Positions 9,124-18,244 of a DNA stretch of 64,000 nucleotides are shown piece after piece; within the stretch, counting starts at the first letter, position 1, and every line of letters starts with the position of its first letter. Position numbers and translations under genes: made by a program. The stretch covers positions 992,001 through 1,056,000 of the forward strand of contig NZ_QAOF01000001.1 of NCBI RefSeq assembly GCF_003050745.1, given 5' to 3'. Source of the DNA: Sphingomonas sp. PP-CE-3G-477 (GTDB lineage: Bacteria > Pseudomonadota > Alphaproteobacteria > Sphingomonadales > Sphingomonadaceae). The notes below the pieces were generated by a model, which searched no databases, was not told the DNA's origin, and saw nothing but the letters and a program-made list of their open reading frames with translations.

Positions 9124-10215
9124 ATGTCGGTCGGCCCAACGATGCATGACGCTATGCCGTCCTACGATCCGGTGACGCGGGCGGAGACTGCACGCCTGCG
9201 GGCGGAAGCGCGGTTGGCGGGCACGATTGCCGACTTTTTCCTGGATGCGGACGCGCGGCTCGACGACCGGACGCGGCTGATGCTGGCGCATGTGCTCGGC
9301 GCGATCGTCGGTGCGATCGAGTGGGATATCCGGCGACATGCGGCGCGGCTGCTGGCGGGTGACGGGGCGATGCGCGCAGGCGAGGCGATCCTCAAGGCGG
9401 GGGCGGGGGGCGTCGTCGAACGCCTGACGCGCGCTGGATTGCTCCGTGACGAAGAGTTGATGGAGGAACTCATTGCCCGCGTCCGGCATGATCTGATCGC
9501 GGCATCGCTGCCCGTCGAGGTAGCCGAACCCAACGAGGCGAGCCTGCTGGTACGACTGGCAGGGGTGCCCGACAGCATCGTGGCGTCGGCGGCGTCTGCG
9601 TTGCTGGCGGCGGAAAGCCGACGGCGGGTCGCGAACGAACTGGGATCGGCAGGCGGGAGCGAACTGCCGGCCGAGCTGCACCACCGGCTGGTCTGGTGGG
9701 TCGCGGCGGCGATCCGCGATGGTTTGAAGTCCACACGCGAGAGCGACCGGGCGATCACCGATGCGGCCGAGCGCAGCCTTGCCGCGCATGACGAAGGCGA
9801 GCGGCCCGACGCGGTCGCCATGCGGCTGGCCAAGGCGCTGGACGCGCGCCCCAATGAATTGGCCGCCGTCCTGGTCGAATCGATCGGCGACCGGCGGCTG
9901 TCGCTGTTCGTCGCGGTCCTCGCGCATGCGCTCGGCATCGCGTTCGATCAGGCGCGATCGATCACGCTCGAGCCGGATGGCGATCGGCTGTGGCTGGCGT
10001 TGCGTGCGCTCGACATGGATCGACCGACGATCGCCAGGATCGGGCTGGCGCTGTCCGAAGCCGATCCGCGGCGCGATATCGAGGCATTTGCCGATACGCT
10101 GGATGCGATCGTATCGATCGGCGTCGAGGATGCGCGGGCGTCGATCGCACCGTTGGCACTGAACCGCGATTTTCGGATGGCGTTGCGCGCGCTGGCGCGT
10201 ACGGATCGGCGATGA
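9124..10215 (+). CDS. DUF2336 domain-containing protein
   Basis: A 363-residue, Ala/Leu/Arg-rich helical repeat-like protein that resembles the DUF2336 family of Alphaproteobacteria (LARTIADFFLD-like start, then 'RVRHDLIAASLP' and a run of helical pairs up to 'LNRDFRMALRAL'). The family has no proven biochemical role and is often found beside regulatory genes. The stop overlaps the start of the following kinase-like gene (ATGA), implying coupled translation. This suggests that the two proteins work together. Confidence 0.75.
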   Translation: MSVGPTMHDAMPSYDPVTRAETARLRAEARLAGTIADFFLDADARLDDRTRLMLAHVLGAIVGAIEWDIRRHAARLLAGDGAMRAGEAILKAGAGGVVERLTRAGLLRDEELMEELIARVRHDLIAASLPVEVAEPNEASLLVRLAGVPDSIVASAASALLAAESRRRVANELGSAGGSELPAELHHRLVWWVAAAIRDGLKSTRESDRAITDAAERSLAAHDEGERPDAVAMRLAKALDARPNELAAVLVESIGDRRLSLFVAVLAHALGIAFDQARSITLEPDGDRLWLALRALDMDRPTIARIGLALSEADPRRDIEAFADTLDAIVSIGVEDARASIAPLALNRDFRMALRALARTDRR

Positions 10216-11591
10216 GCGTGTTCGACCCTTCGATCGAAAGTCCGATTGCGCATGCGATCGTCGCACCCGACGGTTCGCTGTCGTTCGCTGACCCGGCGCT
10301 GATCGCACTCAACCAGCGCGCGGGCGGGATGCGCGGCGCGCCGCTGGCGGTGCCACAACTCGCAACGATCGCGCGGCTGGCACGGCGGCTCGGGATCGTC
10401 GTGTCGCGCGGCGTGGTGGTCGCGGATGACGAGACCGACGTCGACCTCTGGGTGCGCGCGCAACCCGACGGCGAGAATGTGCGGCTGACGGTCAGCGGCT
10501 GGCGCGAGATCGCCGCGTGGCGTCCGACCCGCCCTGCACCCGACGCGCAGAATGATTTCCTCGGCAGCGATACCGACTGGCGATGGGAGACCGATTCCGC
10601 GCTGCGGCTGACGTTCGTGACGCTCGACGCGGGGCCGAAGCATGGCTTCGACGCCTTCGCGTTGCTCGGCCAGCCGCTGACCGCGATGTTTGCGCTCGAT
10701 GCCGGCACCGACGGGACGTTGCCGATCCTCGATTCGCTCGCCCGGCGGCGTGCCATGGCGGCGCAACCGGCCAGGTTACGGAGCTCGGGACGTGCGGTAA
10801 CGCTGACTGCGAACGTGCGTCACGATGCTTCGGGCGATTTCGCCGGGTTCGTCGGCGTCGCGCGGATGGTTGTCGAGGACGTCGCGCCGTCCGCTGAAAC
10901 CGCAACGCTGTCGCCGACCTTCACGAGTGGGCTCGACAAGGCGTTGCGGATTCCGCTCGCGCGGATCGTCGCCAACGCCGACAGCATCAACGCGCAGGCC
11001 GATGGCCCGGTGCAGCATGATTATGCCGACTACGCCGCGGATATCGCCAGCGCGGGGCGGCATCTGCTTGAACTGGTCGACGACCTCGTTGATCTCCAGG
11101 CGGTCGAGCGTCCGGACTTCGCGCTGGCACCCGAGCCGATCGACCTCGCCGACGTCGCCCGCCGCGCCGCGGGTCTGCTGACTGTACGCGCGAGCAATGC
11201 CGAGGTGACGATCGTTCGGCCGGCGATGGACGCACGCGTGCCGGCACTCGGTGATTTCCGGCGTGTGCTCCAGATCCTGGTCAATCTCGTCGGCAATGCG
11301 GTGCGTTATTCGCCCGCGGGGTCGCATGTCACGGTGTCGGTGGAGCGGTCCGAGACGCAGGCGATCGTCGTCGTCGCGGATCAGGGCAAGGGCGTCGCAC
11401 CCAAGGATCAGATCCGGATTTTCGAGAAGTTCGAGCGGGTCGATCCGTCGGAGGCCGGCGGCAACGGGCTTGGCCTGTACATAGCACGGCGCTTGGCGCG
11501 GGCGATGCAGGGCGATCTCATGATCGAAAGCGCGCCCGGCGAAGGCGCGCGGTTCGTCTTGACCCTACCGGCGGATCCGGCGCGCCACTAG
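10212..11591 (+). CDS. PAS / histidine-kinase-like protein with altered H-box
   Basis: A 459-residue cytoplasmic sensor-kinase-like protein with no transmembrane helix. It has a PAS-like region around residues 120-225 (DWRWETDSALRLTFVT...), a dimerisation helix pair at 235-300 and a complete HATPase domain: N box NLVGNAVRYSP (358-368), G1 DQGKGV (390), F box IFEKF (403) and G2 GNGLGLYIARRL (418). The H-box reads FTSGLDKALRIPL, aligned with F-x-x-x-x-S-H-E-L-R-T-P-L, so the phospho-accepting His is Lys243. ATP binding looks intact but autophosphorylation at the usual site should be lost. Start chosen at the ATGA overlap with the DUF2336 gene. Confidence 0.85.
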   Translation: MSVFDPSIESPIAHAIVAPDGSLSFADPALIALNQRAGGMRGAPLAVPQLATIARLARRLGIVVSRGVVVADDETDVDLWVRAQPDGENVRLTVSGWREIAAWRPTRPAPDAQNDFLGSDTDWRWETDSALRLTFVTLDAGPKHGFDAFALLGQPLTAMFALDAGTDGTLPILDSLARRRAMAAQPARLRSSGRAVTLTANVRHDASGDFAGFVGVARMVVEDVAPSAETATLSPTFTSGLDKALRIPLARIVANADSINAQADGPVQHDYADYAADIASAGRHLLELVDDLVDLQAVERPDFALAPEPIDLADVARRAAGLLTVRASNAEVTIVRPAMDARVPALGDFRRVLQILVNLVGNAVRYSPAGSHVTVSVERSETQAIVVVADQGKGVAPKDQIRIFEKFERVDPSEAGGNGLGLYIARRLARAMQGDLMIESAPGEGARFVLTLPADPARH

Positions 11592-11768
11592 GATCAGCGC
11601 GAGGCCGAACGCGGCGAGGAATGCGCCGCGATCCGCCCATGGCCGCTGGTCGAGCATGAAGCTCGACTGCGGCCAATGGACGTATCCGAGCCCCTGGCCG
11701 ATCCAGAGCAGACCCATCAGCGCGCTGAGCACGCCGACGATCATCAGGATCGGCCGGAGCGTCTTCAT
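11565..11768 (-). CDS. small membrane protein, unknown
   Basis: A 67-residue protein with two hydrophobic helices ([22 protein letters not shown] and FLAAFGLALILVARR) around a short polar loop. Its ATG overlaps the gltA stop codon (TGATG), so it is very likely translated with gltA. Its 3' end overlaps the convergent kinase-like gene by 27 bases. The function is not recognised. Confidence 0.65.
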   Translation of the reverse strand: MKTLRPILMIVGVLSALMGLLWIGQGLGYVHWPQSSFMLDQRPWADRGAFLAAFGLALILVARRIRR

Positions 11769-13051
11769 CAGCGTGATGCCATCGGGACGTAGTCACGCGC
11801 GGTCGGGCCGCTGTAGAGCTGGCGCGGACGGCCGATCTTCTGGTCGGGATCGGTGATCATCTCGTTCCACTGCGCGACCCAGCCGACGGTGCGGGCGAGC
11901 GCGAAGAGGACGGTGAACATCGAGGTCGGGAAGCCGATCGCCGACAGGATCACGCCCGAATAGAAGTCGACGTTCGGGAACAGCTTTTTCTCGATGAAGT
12001 ACGGATCGCTGAGCGCCAGACGCTCGAGCTCGATTGCGACGTCGAACACAGGGTCGGTGACGCCAAGCTCGCCGAGCACTTCCTTGACGGTCGTCTGCAT
12101 GACGGCCGCGCGCGGATCGTAGTTCTTGTAGACGCGGTGACCGAAGCCCATCAGGCGGAACGGATCGTTCTTGTCCTTGGCGCGGGCGATATACTCGGGG
12201 ATGCGGTCGACGGTGCCGATCTCATGCAGCATGTTGAGCGCAGCTTCGTTCGCGCCGCCGTGCGCGGGGCCCCACAGGCAGGCGATGCCGGCGGCGATGC
12301 ACGCGAACGGGTTGGCGCCCGACGAACCGGCGAGACGGACGGTCGAGGTCGACGCGTTCTGCTCGTGATCGGCGTGGAGGATGAAGATGCGGTCCATCGC
12401 CTTTTCGACGATCGGGTTCACGACGTACTTCTCGGCCGGCACGCCGAACGTCATCTTCAGGAAATTGCCGGTGTAGCTCAGCGTGTTGTCCGGATAGACG
12501 AACGGCTGGCCGACGCTGTACTTGTACGCCATCGCGGCGATCGTCGGCATCTTGGCGATCAGGCGGTGCGACGCGATGACGCGCTGTGCCGGATCGTGGA
12601 TGTCGGTCGAATCGTGATAGAACGCCGACAGCGCGCCGACGACACCGCACAGGATCGCCATCGGATGCGCGTCGCGGCGGAAGCCACGGAAGAACTGCGC
12701 GAGCTGCTCGTGCACCATCGTGTGGCGCGTGATCGTGTTCGAAAAGTTCGCCAGCTCGTCTTCGCTCGGCAGTTCGCCGTTGAGAAGCAGATAGGCGACT
12801 TCCATGAAGTTCGACTGTTCGGCCAGCTCGCCGATCGTGTAGCCGCGGTGCAGCAGCGTGCCCGCGTCACCATCGATGTAGGTCAGCTTCGACTGGCACG
12901 ACGCCGTCGAGGTGAAGCCCGGATCATAGGTGAAATTGTCCGTCTGCGCGTACAGCTTGCGGATATCGATGACATCGGGTCCGACCGTACCGGACATCAC
13001 CGGATACTGGAAATCCTTGCCGTCGACCTTGAGGGTTGCGGTCTCGCTCAT
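11768..13051 (-). CDS. gltA: citrate synthase (type II)
   Basis: Condenses acetyl-CoA and oxaloacetate to citrate at the entry to the TCA cycle. The 427-residue length and N-terminal domain ([28 protein letters not shown]) match the hexameric Gram-negative type. Active-site features are visible: [15 protein letters not shown] (His), [13 protein letters not shown] (His) and the catalytic Asp in the [16 protein letters not shown] region. It lies 25 bases after the gltX stop on the same strand, giving gltX-gltA-small membrane protein. Confidence 0.96.
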   Translation of the reverse strand: MSETATLKVDGKDFQYPVMSGTVGPDVIDIRKLYAQTDNFTYDPGFTSTASCQSKLTYIDGDAGTLLHRGYTIGELAEQSNFMEVAYLLLNGELPSEDELANFSNTITRHTMVHEQLAQFFRGFRRDAHPMAILCGVVGALSAFYHDSTDIHDPAQRVIASHRLIAKMPTIAAMAYKYSVGQPFVYPDNTLSYTGNFLKMTFGVPAEKYVVNPIVEKAMDRIFILHADHEQNASTSTVRLAGSSGANPFACIAAGIACLWGPAHGGANEAALNMLHEIGTVDRIPEYIARAKDKNDPFRLMGFGHRVYKNYDPRAAVMQTTVKEVLGELGVTDPVFDVAIELERLALSDPYFIEKKLFPNVDFYSGVILSAIGFPTSMFTVLFALARTVGWVAQWNEMITDPDQKIGRPRQLYSGPTARDYVPMASR

Positions 13052-13076
13052 GCTTGTATCCTTCCTCGAAATCTTA

Positions 13077-14507
13077 TCAGCTAGCCATCCGGTCGGCGAT
13101 CCGTCCCAGGCTCTCGTCGCGCCCGAGCAGGTCGAGCACGTCGAAGATCCCCGGCGACGTCTTGCGTCCCGTCAGCGCGGCGCGAAGCGGCTGTGCGACC
13201 TGGCCGAGCTTGACGCCCCGCGCTTCGGCCACGCGCCGTACCGCGCCTTCGAGCGCCTCCGTATCCCACTCGGCGAGCGCGTCAAGTTCGGCATGCGCGT
13301 TCGCCAAAATGACACTCGCTTCACCTTGCAAAAGGCTCGCTGCGGCGTCATCCATTGCCAATGGGCGCTGGCTGAACAGGAAATTCGATCCCTCGGCCAG
13401 CTCGTTCAGGTTCGCGGCACGGGGCTTGAGGACCGGCATCGCGCGCGTGAGCAGGTCCAGTCCGCCGGTCGGCAGATCGTGGCCGAGACGATCCGCCGCG
13501 AGTTGCGCAAGGCGCGCGTCGTCGGCTTCGCGGATGTAATGGCCATTGAGGTTCTCGAGCTTCTTCAGGTCGAAGCGTGACGGCGACTTGCCGACGCCCG
13601 ACAGGTCGAACCACTCGACTGCCTGCTCGCGGCTGATGATCTCGTCGTCGCCGTGACCCCAGCCGAGCCGGAGCAGGTAATTGTCGAACGCCTCGGGCAG
13701 GATGCCCATCTCGTCGCGGTAGGCCTCGATGCCCACCGCGCCGTGACGCTTCGACAGCTTGGCGCCGTCGGGGCCGTGGATCAGCGGGATATGCGCGTAG
13801 ATCGGCTCGGGCCAGCCCATCGCGCGGTAGATCGGCAACTGGCGGAACGCGTTGTTGAGGTGATCGTCGCCGCGGATGACGTGCGTCACGCCCATGTCGT
13901 GATCGTCGACGACGACCGCGAGCATGTAGGTCGGCGTGCCGTCCGAGCGGAGCAGGACGAGGTCGTCGATCTCTTCGTTCTTGACCGTGACGGCGCCTTG
14001 CACGCGGTCCTCGATCGTGACGGCGCCTTCCTGCGGCGCACGCAGGCGGACGACATGGGGAAGGTTCGGCGCTTCGCTCTCGGGGCGGTCGCGCCAGGGG
14101 CTGCGGATGCGGAGCGGCTTCTTCGCGGCCTGTGCTTCGGCACGCATCACGGCGATTTCTTCCGCGGTCATGTAGCAGCGATAGGCGTGGCCGTTCGCGA
14201 CCATTTCGTGCGCGACCTGCGCGTGACGCTCGGCGCCGGCGAACTGCATGACGACGTCGCCGTCCCAGTCGAGTCCGAGCCAGCGCATCCCGTCGATGAT
14301 CGCGTCGATCGCCGGCTGGGTCGAGCGGACCCGGTCGGTATCCTCGATCCGCAGCAGGAATTTACCCCCGTTCGCCTTTGCGAACAGCCAGTTGAACAGC
14401 GCGGTGCGCGCGCCGCCTAGATGCAGGAACCCCGTCGGCGACGGAGCGAAACGGGTAACCACGGGTGCGGCCGAATTGGCGGTGCCCGTATCAGATATTG
14501 CGCCCAA
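13077..14507 (-). CDS. gltX: glutamate--tRNA ligase
   Basis: Charges tRNA(Glu) in the cytoplasm. Class I signatures are present: the HIGH equivalent in [23 protein letters not shown] and KLSKRHGA (KMSKS equivalent), with RIEDTD between. No ATG lies near the N-terminus. I use the TTG at 14507 because GGGAG stands 9 bases before it, giving 476 residues starting (M)[20 protein letters not shown] at 14462 ([11 protein letters not shown]) is the alternative. Divergent from comEC with only 39 bases between the chosen starts. Confidence 0.94.
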   Translation of the reverse strand: MGAISDTGTANSAAPVVTRFAPSPTGFLHLGGARTALFNWLFAKANGGKFLLRIEDTDRVRSTQPAIDAIIDGMRWLGLDWDGDVVMQFAGAERHAQVAHEMVANGHAYRCYMTAEEIAVMRAEAQAAKKPLRIRSPWRDRPESEAPNLPHVVRLRAPQEGAVTIEDRVQGAVTVKNEEIDDLVLLRSDGTPTYMLAVVVDDHDMGVTHVIRGDDHLNNAFRQLPIYRAMGWPEPIYAHIPLIHGPDGAKLSKRHGAVGIEAYRDEMGILPEAFDNYLLRLGWGHGDDEIISREQAVEWFDLSGVGKSPSRFDLKKLENLNGHYIREADDARLAQLAADRLGHDLPTGGLDLLTRAMPVLKPRAANLNELAEGSNFLFSQRPLAMDDAAASLLQGEASVILANAHAELDALAEWDTEALEGAVRRVAEARGVKLGQVAQPLRAALTGRKTSPGIFDVLDLLGRDESLGRIADRMAS

Positions 14508-14546
14508 CCGCGGGTGCTCCCAGACTGTAAGAACGATGGAGAAACG

Positions 14547-16790
14547 ATGGCCATGACAGCCGTCGCCGCCCCTAGCATGCGTCCTTGGCGGCGACAAATG
14601 GGCGTGCCGCGATGGGGGGCTGTCGTCGGGCTGGCCGTCGTCGAGCTTGCCGTGGAACGCTGGCTCGAGGCGGAGCGCGACCAGCTGGTCTTGTGGTTGC
14701 CGGTGATGCTGGGCGGCGGGATCGCGCTGTGGTTCGCGCTGCCGGATCCGGCTGCTTGGTGCGTAGCGATTTTGTTGCTGATGGCGAGTGGGCTGGCGTG
14801 TTTGGCGGTGGGGCAGGGCGGGCGTGCCGCGCGGTCGCTGGCGATCGGGTTGCTGACGGCGGCGTTGGGCTTGGGTCTCATCTGGGCGCGATCGGAGTCG
14901 GTGGCCCGGCCGGTGTTGGGCGGACCGACGATCGCGAGCTTCTCTGCAAAGGTCGAGGCGATCGAACCGCTGGTGGCGCGCAAGCTGGTCCGGCTGACGC
15001 TGCTGCCGATCGGGAAGGGCGCCCAGACCGACGGGCAACCGGTTGCCCTGCCATACCGCGTCCGCGTTAATCTGGCGGAAGCGGATGCGCCGAAGCAGCT
15101 GGGAACGGGAGCGGTCGTGCATCTGCGGGCGCGGCTGATGCCGCCGCCGCTGCCCGCGGTTCCGGGCGCCTACGATTTCGCCCGAGTTGCTTGGTTCGGC
15201 GGGATCGGAGCGACAGGAAGAGGTTTCGCACCGGTGGTTGTGACGACGCCGAGCGAGTCGGGAGCCGGCATCCGCGTCGCGCTGTCGCGCCATATTGTCT
15301 CGCGACTGAATGGCAGCGCGGGCGGGATCGCCGCCGCACTAGCCACCGGCGACGTCGGCACGATTAGCGAGGAGGACTCGGAGGCGATGCGCCGCGCTGG
15401 GCTCGCGCATCTGCTGTCGGTGAGCGGATTGCATATTACGGCTGCGGTAGCCGCGACGATGTTGATCGTGCTGCGGCTGCTGGCGCTGAGTCCTTGGTTG
15501 GCGCTGCACGCCCGCTTGCCGTTGATCGCTGCGTTGGCGGGCGCAGCTGCGGCAATCGGCTATACGTTGCTGACTGGAAGCCAGGTTCCGACGATCCGGT
15601 CGTGCGTCGCCGCGCTGCTCGTGTTGGCGGCGCTGGCGCTGGGGCGCGAGGCGATGACCTTGCGCCTCGTCGCGGCAGGCGCGGCGTGCGTCATGCTCGT
15701 CCTTCCCGAATCGGCGGCGGGGCCGAGCTTTCAACTCTCGTTTGCGGCGATAACTGCGATCATGGCGCTGCACGAGCACCCTTCCGTTCGCGCGTTTTTC
15801 GGGCCCCATGAGGAGGGGCGACCGCGCCGGCTCGCTCGCGGGGTAGCATCACTGTTACTCACCGGCCTGCTCGTCGAGTTCGCACTCATGCCGATCGCGG
15901 TCTATCATTTCCATAAGGCCGGGCTTTACGGCGCCTTCGCCAACATCATCGCGATTCCCCTGACGACCTTCGTGGTTATGCCACTGGAGGCTTTGGCGTT
16001 GCTACTCGATGCCGGCGGGCTGGGGGCGCCGATATGGTGGCTGGTCCAACGGTCGCTCGATACGCTGCTGTGGCTCGCGCATATCGTTGCAAGCGCGCCA
16101 GGCTCGGTGCGGTCCTTGCCCGCGATGCCGACGGCGGCGTTCGCGCTGATGATCGTCGGTGGCATATGGATCGCCTTGTGGCGAACGCGGTGGCGACGGC
16201 TCGGGCTGGTCCCGCTGGTGATCGGCGCGATCTGGGCGCTGACGACGCCGGCCCCGGATGTTCTCGTCACCGGTGACGGGCGCCATGTCGCGGTGCGCAC
16301 GGGCGCGGGGCTCGCAATGCTGCGGGATAAGGCCGGCGACTATACGCGGGACATGCTGGCGGAGAACGGCGGCGTGGATGGCGAACCGCTGCTGCTGGCG
16401 GACCAACCCGACGCGCGGTGCAGTCGCGATCTGTGCGTCACCGATATCGCCGCACGGGGACGGATGTGGCGGGTCCTTGCGACGCGCAGCGCCTATATGG
16501 TCCCGATCGCCGAGCTGATCACCGCCTGTCGGAGCGCCGACGTTGTTGTCAGCGAACGCGGTCTGCCGAAGCGGTGCGTACCGCGGTGGCTGAAACTGGA
16601 TCGTCGTGTACTCCGGCGTACGGGCGGCGTCTCGCTGACCTTGGGGGCGGGGACGGTCGTGACGATACTGAACGCGGGCGACCGCCACCCTTGGCGCGAC
16701 CCGCCAATCCTCGAACGCACCCCATTCAAGCCGCAGCAGGGCGGGTTTCGGGGTTCAGCATCGGCGTTTCGAGTAAATGGGAAACGCTGA
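14547..16790 (+). CDS. comEC: ComEC/Rec2 family competence membrane protein
   Basis: A 747-residue polytopic inner-membrane protein of the DNA-uptake channel family, which passes single-stranded DNA into the cytoplasm. It has an N-terminal DUF4131-like region, the ComEC core with [19 protein letters not shown] and [18 protein letters not shown], about ten hydrophobic helices, and a C-terminal periplasmic segment. In that segment the metal-binding histidines of a metallo-beta-lactamase domain are not visible, as is common in Alphaproteobacteria. A GGAG motif 5-8 bases before the ATG at 14547 sets the start. No pilus or other competence genes are in the window, so active DNA uptake is unproven. 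Confidence 0.9.
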   Translation: MAMTAVAAPSMRPWRRQMGVPRWGAVVGLAVVELAVERWLEAERDQLVLWLPVMLGGGIALWFALPDPAAWCVAILLLMASGLACLAVGQGGRAARSLAIGLLTAALGLGLIWARSESVARPVLGGPTIASFSAKVEAIEPLVARKLVRLTLLPIGKGAQTDGQPVALPYRVRVNLAEADAPKQLGTGAVVHLRARLMPPPLPAVPGAYDFARVAWFGGIGATGRGFAPVVVTTPSESGAGIRVALSRHIVSRLNGSAGGIAAALATGDVGTISEEDSEAMRRAGLAHLLSVSGLHITAAVAATMLIVLRLLALSPWLALHARLPLIAALAGAAAAIGYTLLTGSQVPTIRSCVAALLVLAALALGREAMTLRLVAAGAACVMLVLPESAAGPSFQLSFAAITAIMALHEHPSVRAFFGPHEEGRPRRLARGVASLLLTGLLVEFALMPIAVYHFHKAGLYGAFANIIAIPLTTFVVMPLEALALLLDAGGLGAPIWWLVQRSLDTLLWLAHIVASAPGSVRSLPAMPTAAFALMIVGGIWIALWRTRWRRLGLVPLVIGAIWALTTPAPDVLVTGDGRHVAVRTGAGLAMLRDKAGDYTRDMLAENGGVDGEPLLLADQPDARCSRDLCVTDIAARGRMWRVLATRSAYMVPIAELITACRSADVVVSERGLPKRCVPRWLKLDRRVLRRTGGVSLTLGAGTVVTILNAGDRHPWRDPPILERTPFKPQQGGFRGSASAFRVNGKR

Positions 16791-16803
16791 CGCGTAAAAT
16801 TGA

Positions 16804-16950
16804 TCACGCGAAGGCGCGAAGGCGGCATGATCCAATAAACCGCGGCCATTTCAACAAACGAGAGCGTCATGTCGGATTCCTCTGTGCCCGGGAAGGACGG
16901 TAGGCTGGTCCAGACACAACAGCTTCGCCCTTTTGCGCTTTTGCGTGAAC
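16804..16950. repeat. inverted-repeat element 1 made of iterated short units
   Basis: The left end reads TCACGCGAAGGCGCGAAGG. The right end, reverse-complemented, reads GTTCACGCAAAAGCGCAAAA. The two ends share the pattern CACGCnAAnGCGCnAAnG. About 100 bases of unrelated sequence lie between them. There is no open frame of note inside. It looks like a small non-autonomous element or structured RNA/DNA repeat. Confidence 0.6.
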
Positions 16951-16990
16951 ACAATCATCCGTAGCCGCAGGAGATTGTAGTTAGATGAAT

Positions 16991-17140
16991 GTTCACGCGG
17001 AGACGCGGAGACGCGGAGAAGTTTTGCAGGGCAGAGTAAATTTGGCGGGCGGTTGTCTGGGTCTCATTCCGAAGGCATTTGGAACAGCGGCGTTCTTCTC
17101 GGAGCGGAACACCTCTGCGTCTCTGCGCCTCTGCGCGAAC
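16991..17140. repeat. inverted-repeat element 2 made of iterated short units
   Basis: The left end is GTTCACGCGGAGACGCGGAG followed by one more ACGCGGAG unit. The right end reverse-complements to GTTCGCGCAGAGGCGCAGAG followed by ACGCAGAG. Each end is therefore about three tandem 8-base units after a shared GTTC(A/G)CGC. The size is close to that of element 1 (150 against 147 bases) but the internal sequence differs. Confidence 0.65.
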
Positions 17141-17175
17141 CAATCTTCTGTTGCGCCGAGGGTTGTCGACAAGAT

Positions 17176-17203
17176 GTTCGCGCAGACGCGCGGAGGCGCA
17201 GAG
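17176..17203. repeat. solo end of the iterated-unit element
   Basis: GTTCGCGCAGACGCGCGGAG and the following GCGCAGAG repeat the end structure of the two elements to the left. I found no matching right end before lexA, so this may be a decayed copy or a remnant. Confidence 0.5.
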
Positions 17204-17501
17204 ATTATAGATTTGGGCCGCGAGCGCCGTTTTGTAATGAAATGTGGAATCGTCTTCCGAATGCCATGCCGCATCGAAAATAGACGTCCACGCGGCTCAC
17301 GGCATTGTGTAAAGACTGCATCAAAACGCTTGCGGTATCTTCAACGCTCTTGCGCAAGTTGCCGGGCCTGTTGAACAATTCTATTGCCCGGTAACCGATG
17401 CAACGAGGAATCCGTCCTGCCGATCGGCATTCTGCGTCGCCGGTGCGACCGGAGAACGAGGCCGACGGGCCGGGCGACCACGCCGGTCGGCCCTACGCGG
17501 G
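17204..17501. other. non-coding gap between the repeat elements and lexA
   Basis: No credible gene is seen here on either strand. Near the lexA stop there is a weak stem (GGCCGAC at about 17459 against GTCGGCC at about 17488) with a long loop and no T-run, so I do not call it a terminator with confidence. Confidence 0.5.
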
Positions 17502-18176
17502 TCAGTCGTAGCGGCGGAGGATGCCGGAGAGTTTGCCCTGCACGCGGACTTGGGCGGGGGCGTAGCGTTGGGGGTCGTAGGCTCGGTTTGCCGGGTCGAG
17601 GCGGACCATGGCGCCTTCGCGGCGGAAGTATTTTAGGGTGGCTTCGCTGTCCTCGATCAGCGCCACGACGATTTCACCGTCTCGCGCCGTTTCGGTGCGG
17701 CGGATCAGGGCGTAGTCGCCGTCCAGGATACCGGCTTCGACCATCGAGTCGCCCGAGACTTCTAAGGCATAGTGTTCGCCGGTGCCCAGCAGCGCGGCGG
17801 GGACGGCTAGCATGGTGCTGCCTTCGAACGCTTCGATCGGGACGCCGGCGGCGATGCGGCCGTGCAACGGAATCTCGATGACGTCGTTGGCCGGTTGCGG
17901 CGTCGCGGCGGCGGGGGCTGCCTTGACGTTCGACTGCTTGGACGGGGTCTTCTTTTCCGGGCGCTCGGGCATGCGCAGCACTTCGAGCGCGCGCGCGCGG
18001 TTGGGCAGGCGGCGGATGAAGTTGCGCTCCTCAAGCGCGCTGATCAGACGGTGGACGCCCGACTTCGACTTGAGGTCGAGTGCGTCCTTCATCTCCTCGA
18101 ACGACGGCGAGACGCCGGTATCGTTGAGGCGATCGTTGATGAAGCAGACGAGTTCGTGCTGCTTGCGCGTGAGCAT
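17502..18176 (-). CDS. lexA: LexA repressor
   Basis: SOS-response repressor and self-cleaving protease, 224 residues. The N-terminal winged helix ([17 protein letters not shown]...[23 protein letters not shown]) binds operators. The C-terminal S24 peptidase domain shows the cleavage site Ala110-Gly111 (RIAAGVPI), catalytic Ser144 ([10 protein letters not shown]) and Lys182 (EATLKYF). RecA-ssDNA filaments trigger cleavage in the family. Three GAAC half-sites lie just upstream, so it is very likely autoregulated. moeA lies upstream on the same strand, with 68 bases between. Confidence 0.96.
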   Translation of the reverse strand: MLTRKQHELVCFINDRLNDTGVSPSFEEMKDALDLKSKSGVHRLISALEERNFIRRLPNRARALEVLRMPERPEKKTPSKQSNVKAAPAAATPQPANDVIEIPLHGRIAAGVPIEAFEGSTMLAVPAALLGTGEHYALEVSGDSMVEAGILDGDYALIRRTETARDGEIVVALIEDSEATLKYFRREGAMVRLDPANRAYDPQRYAPAQVRVQGKLSGILRRYD

Positions 18177-18192
18177 GGCGGTTCTCCGTCCG

Positions 18193-18218
18193 GAACAGAC
18201 TGGGAACTTCTATGGAAC
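18193..18218 (-). promoter_or_regulatory. LexA operator with three half-sites
   Basis: Seen on the + strand as GAAC at 18193, 18204 and 18215, exactly 11 bases apart. Read toward lexA this is GTTC-N7-GTTC-N7-GTTC. GTTC-N7-GTTC is the known alphaproteobacterial SOS box, so this is two overlapping boxes. It ends 16 bases before the lexA start codon. Confidence 0.88.
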
Positions 18219-18244
18219 ATAATTAACGCCGTCAAGCGCTCGCT

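Noticed and set aside
16804..17203. CRISPR array
   Set aside because: The repeats are in inverted, not direct, orientation, the units are about 8 bases and no spacers of regular size exist; no cas genes are near.
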